From positions 186,001-250,000 of the forward strand of contig NZ_LXYG01000020.1 of NCBI RefSeq assembly GCF_001650905.1: 64,000 nt of DNA. Reading direction: 5' to 3'. The DNA comes from Balneola sp. EhC07. Its GTDB lineage: Bacteria > Bacteroidota > Rhodothermia > Balneolales > Balneolaceae. Below are positions 35,767 to 44,327 of the stretch, in pieces. The first letter of the stretch is position 1. Each line of letters opens with the position of its first letter. A program made the translations under genes and the position numbers. The notes beneath the pieces are model-generated. The model did no database searches, was not told where the DNA came from, and was given only the letters and a program-made list of their open reading frames with translations.

Positions 35767-37188
35767 ATGAAAAAATTTCACCTACTATTAATCCTACTTT
35801 GCTTTGCACCATTTACCTTTATGTGCAACAATGCTTATCTGGATGAAATAGGAAGAGGAAATGATACAGAATTCAAACCCGGATATCCGGAAACCAGAGT
35901 TTTTATTGGTAGTACATTTGATCAGTCTTCAGATAAGAACTTACTGATAGCAGGCGAAGTTGTTCACAGCAGTTTAATCTATAAGTTCAAGGAAAATCAA
36001 TTTAGTGCACATCTGGACGTTAGCATTGATGTTGTTGATCTGGCAGAAAAAAAAGCCAAAAACACTCCTCCAATTACTTTTCCCATTGAAGTAACTGATG
36101 TCAGAACCGATATACTGGTAAGTGAAGGAGTAAAAAGATTTAAGAAACTTGTGCCTATTGATCCCGGTAAATATTCTATATCAGTTTCGGTAACGGATCT
36201 TACGTCTGAGAAAACTACAAAAACTACAAAAGAGGTAATAATCCCAAGTCCGGATGACGGAAAAAGCTTTTTAACTGACATTCAAATGGTTGGAGTATTA
36301 AAACAGGATAATGAGACTATTTATGAGGACCTTGTCTCATATCATATTTCTGATAAATACGACTCTCTCCGATTCAAATTTCAAGCTAATAACAAATCTC
36401 TCGATGATCTGATATTACGTACTCGACTTTTAAAGTTTGACTCTGACACTTCCGTATCCAGATCTATAGGAGATCGCAGGTATAATAGCTCAAGTATAGA
36501 ACATTTGGGAATTACTTATTACGACGAAGAATTATTGGAAAGCAGAAGACGTGTTTTAGTTAATCAAGGAAATGTTTCTGTATTTTTTAACTTTGCAAAT
36601 CTGGAACGTGGAAACTACAGGTTGGAAGTAGAATCTACAGATACTGATGGGAAGGAGATTTATAAAGCCAGAGATTTTTCAATAAAAAGTACAAATTTCC
36701 CTGCGCTTATAGATGTAGATGAGTACGCCGCCCCTTTAGTTTACTTGATGAGAAAAAAAGACCATGAAGAGCTAATGTCTATTAGTGACCCAAGATTAAT
36801 GAAAATAGAAATGGATAAATATTGGCTTAAAGGAATAGAAAACAAAGCTAAAGCCAGTCAGATTATTGAACTTTTCTATACAAGAGTAGAACTAGCAAAT
36901 AAACAATTTTCAAATTTTAAGGAAGGTTGGAAAACAGATATGGGGAGAGCCTTCATATTGTTCGGACCTCCATTATATGTAGACTATCAAATTGACGGTA
37001 TGAGATGGATATATCCATTTGATTCGGGAAGCCGGAATGTCTCAATAGTGTTTCAAAAAAACAAACAAGAGACAAAACACTTCCCTTTTGATCACTATCT
37101 TATAGAACGAGACCAATCGCTATCTAATTTAGAATATAAGTACATACAAGCATGGAATGATGGCTCCATACTTTTCCTGAACCAATAA
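35767..37188 (+). CDS. GWxTD-domain protein, copy 2
   Basis: A 473-residue paralogue of the preceding gene, starting 3 bp after its stop. Shared motifs include PGYPETRVF, RTRLLKFDSDTSVSRS, RRVLVNQGNVSV, LERGNYRLEVES, KARDFSIKS and the diagnostic FKEGWKTDMGRAFILFGPP near 390. The N-terminus is hydrophobic and has a Cys near 20 (FTFMCNNAY), a weaker lipobox than copy 1, so outer-membrane anchoring is likely but less certain. The two copies have diverged in most other positions. Confidence 0.85.
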   Translation: MKKFHLLLILLCFAPFTFMCNNAYLDEIGRGNDTEFKPGYPETRVFIGSTFDQSSDKNLLIAGEVVHSSLIYKFKENQFSAHLDVSIDVVDLAEKKAKNTPPITFPIEVTDVRTDILVSEGVKRFKKLVPIDPGKYSISVSVTDLTSEKTTKTTKEVIIPSPDDGKSFLTDIQMVGVLKQDNETIYEDLVSYHISDKYDSLRFKFQANNKSLDDLILRTRLLKFDSDTSVSRSIGDRRYNSSSIEHLGITYYDEELLESRRRVLVNQGNVSVFFNFANLERGNYRLEVESTDTDGKEIYKARDFSIKSTNFPALIDVDEYAAPLVYLMRKKDHEELMSISDPRLMKIEMDKYWLKGIENKAKASQIIELFYTRVELANKQFSNFKEGWKTDMGRAFILFGPPLYVDYQIDGMRWIYPFDSGSRNVSIVFQKNKQETKHFPFDHYLIERDQSLSNLEYKYIQAWNDGSILFLNQ

Positions 37189-37297
37189 CCAAATTCATAA
37201 GGGTTTTATAGGCTGAAAAAAAGGATAAAATGTTTGTTTTTAGTTCCCTTTTTATCCATATTTAAAGCTTGTAAATACGGCTCAATGCCGTTTATTA

Positions 37298-37307
37298 TTA
37301 ACTAAAT
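37298..37307 (+). promoter_or_regulatory. TTAACTAAAT leader motif before susC copy 1
   Basis: The exact 10-mer TTAACTAAAT ends 9 nt before the ATG. The same 10-mer at the same distance precedes the second susC, and at 10 nt it precedes the 1245-residue secreted protein. Confidence 0.5.
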
Positions 37308-37316
37308 CACATAACT

Positions 37317-40304
37317 ATGTTTAAAAAGCTACAACTTTTAACATTGGCTTTGTTTTTACCTGTTTTAGCGATTGCTCAATCAGGCTCCCTTACAGGGAAA
37401 GTAACAGATGCCAAGACTGGTGAACCTTTGCCAGGTGCTACTATTTACATTCAGTCCCTTCAAAAAGGTGACCAATCTGATGTAGACGGTGACTATGCAA
37501 TAACTCGAATCCCTGCTGGCACTTATGAAGTAAGTGTTAACTACATCGGGTACAAGAGATATACTTCTTCTGTGGAAATTGGTTCCGGAGAATTAGTATT
37601 AGACGTTAACTTATCTGTCGATCTCGTAGGATTAGATGAAGTAATCGTTACCGGTTACGGGTCTATTGACCGATCTACTTTCTCCGGTTCTGTATCTTCA
37701 GTTCAAAGTGATAAACTTGAAAACGTTCCTGTTGCTTCTATTGATGCAGCTCTACAAGGAAAGGCTTCCGGTGTTCAGATCACTGCTTCATCCGGTACTC
37801 CTGGAGCTACTCAGGATATTAGAATTAGAGGGATAAGCTCGATCAACGCTGGAACTTCACCATTATTTGTAATTGATGGAGTTCCTGTTGTATCCGGAAA
37901 CGTCAGTACAAATGGCGGAACTAGTTCTTTAGGCCTTCTTTCTACTATTAGTAACTCAGATATCGAAAGCATTACTGTTCTTAAAGATGCTGCTTCTACT
38001 GCTCCTTATGGTGCTCGTGGAACAAACGGTGTAATTGTTATTACAACAAAAAGCGGACGTCAAGGTAATACTACTTATTCTGTAACTGCTCAAAGAGGTG
38101 CTAATAACACTGCTATTGATGGACCGGATCCGTTAAATTCTCAGCAATGGGACGAGATCTACCAACAAGCTTATGGTGTTGCTTCCCCATGGGATGGTAC
38201 TACTGACAGTGACTGGAATAAAGCTGCTACTAATGAGAACGCTCTTCAGCAAGAATATTCATTCTCTGCAAGAGGTGGTAATGACCAAACTCAGTTCTAC
38301 GCTTCTATGAGTGTTTTTGATCAAGAAGGTACAACTGTAGGAACTGAAATTAACCGATACACCGGTAAATTTGATATTTCTCACCAGCTAGATGACCGAG
38401 TTAGAGTACAAAACTCTACAACCGGTTCATTTACTGAGCAAGATGGTATTCTGGAAGGTGCTGGTTACTTTGGTAGCCCGGTATTAGCTAAATACTTCAT
38501 GCTTCCAATTGACCCTGTTTATAATGCTGATGGATCATTCAACATCACTAATCTATCAAACGCAATCTACAATCCTCTGTATACTCAGGCGAATGATATT
38601 GATAGAAACAAAACTGCACGTTTATTAAACAACACTAAAGTAGATATTAAGTTTAACAACAACTTAACTTTCACATCTAAGTTCGCTATTGACTTTGTTT
38701 TAAGTGAAGAAAAGAACTACAACAACATCTTTTACGGTGATAGTGATGATGAAAGTGGTAGAGTTGATGATTACACATACAGAAACTTTAACTATGTGTG
38801 GCAAAACATGATTAGCTACAACTACCTGCTAAACACTGACAACTCTTTTAATTTCACAGTTTGGAATGAAATTCAAAAGAACTCCCAGTTCCAAGTTGGT
38901 GGTTCAGGTGAAGGTATTGCTGCTACTGGTCTTATAAACCTAGCTACAACTGCGAATCCTGTTGCTGCATTCTCTCAAACTACTGATTGGAGCGTGTCTT
39001 CTTTCACAGGTTTAGTGAACTACGGATTTAAAGACAAAGTTTTTGTGGATGCAAGTTTACGTTATGAAGGTAACTCAAGATTTGCTGAAGATGAGCGTTG
39101 GGGTACTTTCTACTCTGCAGGTGTTTCTTATGTGCTTTCAGAAGAAGAATTTTTAAGCGACCTAAGCTTCCTTGACTTCTTAAAAGTTCGTGCTTCTTAT
39201 GGATTAACAGGAAACTCTTCTGTAGGTCTAAATCAGTACCAAGCAACAGTAAGCTACACTGGTTCTTACTACGGTAATCCTACCATCAGAAACAACACTT
39301 TAGGTAACTCAATTTTAACTTGGGAGAAAGCTCAGTCTTTCGATCTTGGTCTTGAGTTTGAAATGTTTGAAAAACTAACAGGTTCTGCTACTTTCTTCAG
39401 AAAGAACAGTAATGAACTTCTGTTTGCTGTACCTCTTTCAAGAACAACTGGTCATAACAGCCAGACTCAGAATATTGGTGAGTTATATAACCAAGGATTT
39501 GAGTTCGAACTTGGATACGATGTACTTAGAACACGTGATTTCAAATGGAACCTTGGTGGTAACTTAACATTATTAGAAAATGAGGTAACAGAATTACCTA
39601 CTGACGCTAATGGCGAAGACATCGAGATTACATCTTCTACAAGATATATTGCTGTTGAAGGGTTTGAAACAAATGCTTGGTTCATGAGAAAGTGGGCTGG
39701 TGTTGATCCTGACAATGGTGATCCTCTATGGTACATTGACGGTAAAGGTGGTGCAACTACAAACGATTACAATACTGCTCAAACTGCTTATCAAGGTGCA
39801 AGTGCACTTCCATCAGCATTTGGTGGAATAAATACTCGTTTCGATGTATTCAACTTCTACCTTAGCGCTGATCTTTACTACAACTTTGGTAATAAAGTGT
39901 ATGATTCATGGGCATTCATCAATTCTTCTGATGGCCGTTATTCATTCCTTTACAATCAGTACGCTTCTCAGTACGACAGATGGCAACAACCGGGTGATAA
40001 TGCACTCAACCCAAGACCACAAAGTGGTAATGCCAGACAAACTGCCGGAACTTCAAGCCGTTTCTTATATGATGGCGATTACTTAAGACTTAAAAATCTT
40101 AATATCGGATACAATGTTCCTGCTCGTTACTTAGAGACTATAGGCGTTAAATCTGCAACCGTATTCTTCTTAGGCCAAAACCTATGGACATATACTTTTG
40201 ACGATTTATTAGAATTTGACCCTGAAGTAGATGCAGGTGGTTTCTTAAATCTAAATTCTGCACCACTTAAATCTGTAACTGTTGGTATTAAAGCTAACTT
40301 CTAA
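37317..40304 (+). CDS. SusC/RagA-family TonB-dependent outer-membrane transporter, copy 1
   Basis: A 995-residue outer-membrane receptor. A signal peptide (1-20, ending AIAQ) is followed by a carboxypeptidase-D regulatory-like domain (about 23-105, GSLTGKVTDAKTGEPLPGAT). A TonB box/plug domain follows (about 110-240; VDEVIVTGYG-type sequence, then RIRGISSINAGTSPLFVIDG and TAPYGARGTNGVIVITTK, the SusC signature). The rest is a 22-strand beta-barrel ending in an aromatic-Phe terminus (VGIKANF). It imports oligomers bound by its SusD partner, encoded 11 bp downstream. The substrate is unknown; no glycoside hydrolase or peptidase is adjacent. Confidence 0.94.
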   Translation: MFKKLQLLTLALFLPVLAIAQSGSLTGKVTDAKTGEPLPGATIYIQSLQKGDQSDVDGDYAITRIPAGTYEVSVNYIGYKRYTSSVEIGSGELVLDVNLSVDLVGLDEVIVTGYGSIDRSTFSGSVSSVQSDKLENVPVASIDAALQGKASGVQITASSGTPGATQDIRIRGISSINAGTSPLFVIDGVPVVSGNVSTNGGTSSLGLLSTISNSDIESITVLKDAASTAPYGARGTNGVIVITTKSGRQGNTTYSVTAQRGANNTAIDGPDPLNSQQWDEIYQQAYGVASPWDGTTDSDWNKAATNENALQQEYSFSARGGNDQTQFYASMSVFDQEGTTVGTEINRYTGKFDISHQLDDRVRVQNSTTGSFTEQDGILEGAGYFGSPVLAKYFMLPIDPVYNADGSFNITNLSNAIYNPLYTQANDIDRNKTARLLNNTKVDIKFNNNLTFTSKFAIDFVLSEEKNYNNIFYGDSDDESGRVDDYTYRNFNYVWQNMISYNYLLNTDNSFNFTVWNEIQKNSQFQVGGSGEGIAATGLINLATTANPVAAFSQTTDWSVSSFTGLVNYGFKDKVFVDASLRYEGNSRFAEDERWGTFYSAGVSYVLSEEEFLSDLSFLDFLKVRASYGLTGNSSVGLNQYQATVSYTGSYYGNPTIRNNTLGNSILTWEKAQSFDLGLEFEMFEKLTGSATFFRKNSNELLFAVPLSRTTGHNSQTQNIGELYNQGFEFELGYDVLRTRDFKWNLGGNLTLLENEVTELPTDANGEDIEITSSTRYIAVEGFETNAWFMRKWAGVDPDNGDPLWYIDGKGGATTNDYNTAQTAYQGASALPSAFGGINTRFDVFNFYLSADLYYNFGNKVYDSWAFINSSDGRYSFLYNQYASQYDRWQQPGDNALNPRPQSGNARQTAGTSSRFLYDGDYLRLKNLNIGYNVPARYLETIGVKSATVFFLGQNLWTYTFDDLLEFDPEVDAGGFLNLNSAPLKSVTVGIKANF

Positions 40305-40315
40305 ATTAGATTACA

Positions 40316-41713
40316 ATGAATATTTTTAAAAAATCATACTTATTACTCTTGGTTGCAGGCCTGCTTACAGCAGCGTGTTCAGATTTTCTTGAGCCTTCTG
40401 TAGACCAAGCGAAAGAAACAAGTACTGCTGTTAGTACAGTTGCTGATTTACAAGCAGTTGTATATGGAATACTTGACGATATGAATTCTACTGCTCTTTA
40501 TGGTAGAGACCTAATAGTTGCGAATGAAGTTCGTTCTGATAATATGTGGAGTTCTTCTGCATCTAACAGATTCGGTGCTCCTTCACAACACGTTTACACT
40601 ACTCAAAATGGAAATGCAAGTAGCTTTTGGACTAACTCCTATGGAGCTATTGCAATAGCTAATATCGCAATTGCAGCAGAAGTAGGTTCTTCTGCTACGA
40701 TCGATGACCTTAAAGGTCAGGCATATGCACTACGTGCTTTACTTCATTTTGACTTAGTAAGAACATTTGGACAACAGCATGCTATTCCGGGTGGAACTGC
40801 GAACTTAGGAGTTCCTTATGTAACTACATACAATGAGCCGGATAACTTTCTACCAGCTAGAGAGTCCGTTGCTGATGTTTACACTAAGGTGTTAGCAGAT
40901 CTTACTACAGCTGAAGGTTTGATCAGTACATCTAACACTTCTAAGACTTCTATGTCTTACTATGCTGTTAAAGCGTTGCAATCCAGAGTAAATCTGGAAG
41001 TTGGTAATTACCAAGCTGCAATTGATGCTGCTGATGTAGTTATTAACTCAGGTGTTTACACTGTTCCTGCTGATCAAGCTGCTTTAGTTGCTGCGTGGTC
41101 TACTGATGAGGCTAGCAATAGCATCTTTGAATTAGGCTATACTGCTACTAATAATGCAGGTACTAATAGTATTGCTCGTATTTATCAAAATACAAACTAT
41201 GGTGATGTTGAGTTAAATGAAGAGACATACGACCTATACGATCAAGCAAATGACTTCAGATTTGCTCTTGTTGGTACAAATGCTAATGGTACTGATACTC
41301 AATTCAGACTTACTGGCAAATACCCTGATGAGATCAATGGTGAAGATAACATTCGTATGATTCGAATTGAGGAAGTAATCTTGAACAAAGCTGAAGCTCA
41401 AGCCAGAAATGGAGCAGCAGGTGCTGTCATTGCAACTACACTCAATACTCTTGCTAACAACAGATATACCGTAAGTCCATATATTGGTACTGCTGATTTG
41501 GCTGATGTTCTGTTAGAAAGACGTCTAGAGCTTTTAGGTGAAGGACATTACTTTGCTACTCAAATGAGAAATGGTGATGACATTGTTGCTGATGAAGATC
41601 CGGGAGGGTTTACTACTCTTGCGTATCCTGATTTCAGAGCTGCATTCCCAATACCTCAAAGTGAGATGGATGCAAACTCCAGCATGGATCAAAATGAAGG
41701 TTATAATAACTAA
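40316..41713 (+). CDS. SusD/RagB-family lipoprotein, copy 1
   Basis: A 465-residue outer-membrane lipoprotein, partner of the preceding SusC. The lipobox is LLTAACSDFLEP (Cys21). The helical SusD fold includes a TPR-like core with DLKGQAYALRALLHFDLVRTFGQ, RYTVSPYIG and a C-terminal segment EVILNKAEAQARNG ... LLERRLELLGEGHYF ... YPDFRAAFPIPQSEMDAN, typical of RagB/SusD. It caps the SusC barrel and delivers substrate. A strong terminator follows. Confidence 0.93.
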   Translation: MNIFKKSYLLLLVAGLLTAACSDFLEPSVDQAKETSTAVSTVADLQAVVYGILDDMNSTALYGRDLIVANEVRSDNMWSSSASNRFGAPSQHVYTTQNGNASSFWTNSYGAIAIANIAIAAEVGSSATIDDLKGQAYALRALLHFDLVRTFGQQHAIPGGTANLGVPYVTTYNEPDNFLPARESVADVYTKVLADLTTAEGLISTSNTSKTSMSYYAVKALQSRVNLEVGNYQAAIDAADVVINSGVYTVPADQAALVAAWSTDEASNSIFELGYTATNNAGTNSIARIYQNTNYGDVELNEETYDLYDQANDFRFALVGTNANGTDTQFRLTGKYPDEINGEDNIRMIRIEEVILNKAEAQARNGAAGAVIATTLNTLANNRYTVSPYIGTADLADVLLERRLELLGEGHYFATQMRNGDDIVADEDPGGFTTLAYPDFRAAFPIPQSEMDANSSMDQNEGYNN

Positions 41714-41737
41714 TACATTTAGTTCTTTTAACTAATT

Positions 41738-41769
41738 AAAAAGCCACTCTTTTCAGAGTGGCTTTTTTT
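41738..41769 (+). terminator. Terminator of susCD copy 1
   Basis: Perfect 10-bp stem AAGCCACTCT / AGAGTGGCTT with a 4-nt loop and a T6 tail, 27 bp after the SusD stop. Confidence 0.9.
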
Positions 41770-41770
41770 A

Positions 41771-42768
41771 TGCTATTAATCTTAGCTGTATTAAGTAGAC
41801 AATTGGTACAGTCATTCATAATACCCTTAAGTCAAAACAACAAAGAGAGAATACAAAGTTTAATTAAATTCCGATTCAAATTATCGGTTATTCACATAGC
41901 AAAGGAATATCTTTTTCTGATAATAATTTGAAACATATAAGTTAAAGAAGGAACAACCAGATAAATGTTAGTTTTTTAATCTCTTGGAAGTATATAAGAC
42001 AGATATTAATGCTTCTCTTCTATTAACCGCTAACATAAGTATCGTAGTTATCTACTTATCATTCTTCAAACAATAAGTTTATTTTTAGCTGCATTTTATA
42101 GTAAGCTTTCTATCTCGCTCGCCATAGTGTATTACACATCTAATCGTTTACAGGATTATCTGAGATCCTCTAATTAGTCTATAAAAAGCAATAATAATGA
42201 AAGCTATTACTAACTAAGTCTGTTTTTAGGGCTTTACAACTGAAATATGGGAGTGGATTATAAGCTTTTCTGTAAATACCGCTATTAGCTGACTATTCAG
42301 ATACACTTTAAAATATATACAGCCGGATTTAAACAAAACCTAAAGCTAATTCTCTAAATTCCATCTAGCTTAGTGGCACTTCTCACTTTATTCTTTATTT
42401 CTCTTTCGTTCTTAAAAAAATCAGAAAAAAAAATTAACTCGTCAATCAAGTAAGGTCGGAAATAATGTGTTGAATAGTATTAACTTAACTAAGTTTAGCT
42501 GAAGCAGATTTGTAAATAATAGTACTAGCTTAAGAAAGCTAAAATCATAACCGTTATTAAAAAGTCCAAAGTAAAGTATACTACTTCCACTTTAATAGTA
42601 ATTAATGATCTTTAAAGAGTAAATTCGTTTGGATCAAAAGTAAATTATGAACCGCCTCTATTAAATACACAACTTCTCTATTCCTGCACATTCACTGAAT
42701 AAGCAGTTTACTAGTATTTTCTTTATTTGAATCTAACCAAAGTGCCAAATCCAGAGAAAGCCTATCAA
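41771..42768. other. Gene-free AT-rich gap between convergent susCD loci
   Basis: About 1 kb with frequent stop codons in all frames and no open frame of note. It lies between the terminators of two convergent SusCD operons. TTAGCTG occurs four times on the plus strand (41782, 42085, 42285, 42495), and further copies of AGCTTA/TAGCTT are scattered between. I see no tRNA, no GC-rich structured RNA and no remnant of a recognisable protein. It may be a decayed region, or a spacer left by recombination between SusCD modules. Confidence 0.5.
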
Positions 42769-42806
42769 AAAAAAAGCTACCCTTTTAAAAAGAGTAGCTT
42801 TCAATT
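42766..42806 (-). terminator. Terminator of susCD copy 2
   Basis: Stem AAGCTAC / GTAGCTT extended by CTTTT/AAAAG with one mismatch, followed on the minus strand by a run of T residues. It lies 35 bp past the SusD copy 2 stop. Confidence 0.82.
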
Positions 42807-42839
42807 TTAAATAAACTTAAAGTTTATAAGTTGTTTGGA

Positions 42840-44291
42840 TTACTGATCCCACCAAAGGTTGGTATCTAATTCATCCGCACCCTGAGCAGCAACAGCTGCA
42901 TCATAGTTTTCTGTATTCAGATCTGTTTCTGATGTTGGATAAGCATGACGAACAGGAATTAATCCACTGTTGTTCAATGGATCAGGAGCAGGAGTTAAAG
43001 CAGGAAATCCTAACCTTCTCCACTCAGACCATGCTTCATATCCCTGTGGGAATAAAGCGATCCATTTCTGATATCCAATTTGCTCTCTCCAATTAGCTGC
43101 GTTATAAGCAACGGCTGGATCTGCTTTATATGCTGTAAGCGCAGCAGCATCTCCATCAACACCCCATTGAGCCCAAGAAGCATCAATACCTGCATTATAG
43201 AATGTTGCAGCAGTACCGCCCCATCCTCTTGCAGCTGCTTCAGCTCTGGCAAAGTTAACCTCTGCCACAGTAACGATTGGAAGTGGAGCATCTTGTTGAC
43301 CTACTGAAGGACCACCTGCTCCAATTGCTGAACCTGGAAAAGAAATAGAAGCATTAGTAATATCACCTGCATTAGCGATACCGTAAGGCATTCCGTTTAT
43401 TTCAGAAAGCTCAACAGTTCCATCTCCGTTATCCAGATCAGGAGCCGGGTTAGCAAAAACAGTTAGTCTCATATCGTCTAATGCCTTCATAGTATCAGCT
43501 AAAGTAGAAGATATAGCGTAATCTGTTCTTGTTTGGAATCTGCCGTACCATGGATTCTCATTGGCAGCTTCAGCCAAGTAAGGATACATAACATCAGAAG
43601 TAATAACACCGGCTGAAACAGCAGCGTTAAATTCTGTCTGTGCAGTAGCAGCATTAGCTTCTGACATCCTAAGTGCGATACGCATTCTTAGAGTGTTTGC
43701 GAAGTCTTCCCATCTGTCCATGTCTCCACCAAAGATGATGTCACCACGTACGCCTGTTCCTCCATCCATAGATGCAACAGCATCTTTTAGACGTTGGATC
43801 ATATCTGCGTAGATAGCATCCTGAGCATCATATGCCGGAGTTAAGTTTTCGTTACCCTTAAGTGCTTCAGAGTAAGGAACTCTTCCCCATCTATCAGTTA
43901 TGAAGTGATAGTAATAGACCTGCATAATATTAGCTACTGCTAACTGGTTTCCGTTACTACCACCGGAAAGTACATCCGGAGCAGTTTCAGGGTTGCTATT
44001 CAGATCAATAATGGTTTGAAGATCCTGTAATACTCCAGAATACCAGCCATTAAAGTCAAAACTAGATGTCTGATATCTTGAAGACTCAGTATACTGAGTT
44101 TCAGATATGTACTGGACATATAATGTACCTGTAGTTGCTCCTACAACAGCACTTATTGAAGTAAGTGAGTTGGTAAGAAGCAAATCAGTTTTTACAGTTG
44201 AAGGGTTATTTGGGTCAACGTTAATATCTCCAAAATCACTACAACCGATTATCAAAAAGGTTAATAAACCTACAAATAATGATTTTTTCAT
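42840..44291 (-). CDS. SusD-like nutrient-binding lipoprotein (SusD-like_2 type), copy 2
   Basis: A 483-residue outer-membrane lipoprotein. The start at 44291 begins the signal peptide (MKKSLFVGLLTFLIIGC, Cys17). An extra 12 codons upstream are open but disrupt it. The sequence CSDFGDINVDPNNPSTV and later VANIMQVYYYHFITDRWGRVPYSEAL are typical of the SusD/RagB family 'nutrient-binding' subgroup, distinct from copy 1. The C-terminal IGYQKWIALFPQGYEAWSEWRRLGFPAL is also family-specific. It partners the SusC encoded 36 bp upstream in the same operon. Confidence 0.92.
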   Translation of the reverse strand: MKKSLFVGLLTFLIIGCSDFGDINVDPNNPSTVKTDLLLTNSLTSISAVVGATTGTLYVQYISETQYTESSRYQTSSFDFNGWYSGVLQDLQTIIDLNSNPETAPDVLSGGSNGNQLAVANIMQVYYYHFITDRWGRVPYSEALKGNENLTPAYDAQDAIYADMIQRLKDAVASMDGGTGVRGDIIFGGDMDRWEDFANTLRMRIALRMSEANAATAQTEFNAAVSAGVITSDVMYPYLAEAANENPWYGRFQTRTDYAISSTLADTMKALDDMRLTVFANPAPDLDNGDGTVELSEINGMPYGIANAGDITNASISFPGSAIGAGGPSVGQQDAPLPIVTVAEVNFARAEAAARGWGGTAATFYNAGIDASWAQWGVDGDAAALTAYKADPAVAYNAANWREQIGYQKWIALFPQGYEAWSEWRRLGFPALTPAPDPLNNSGLIPVRHAYPTSETDLNTENYDAAVAAQGADELDTNLWWDQ

Positions 44292-44327
44292 AATACTTAA
44301 TTTGTTTTTTCTAGTTCTAAATATCAT

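Noticed and set aside
37218-37258. Hairpin GGATAAA/TTTATCC before susC copy 1 as a riboswitch
   Set aside because: It is only a 7-bp stem with a large loop and no conserved aptamer sequence. It is more likely a terminator of the GWxTD operon or chance.
42360-42745. TGGCAC sequences near 42373 (plus) and 42745 (minus) as sigma-54 promoters
   Set aside because: The downstream TTGC half of the -12 element is missing at the right spacing in both.
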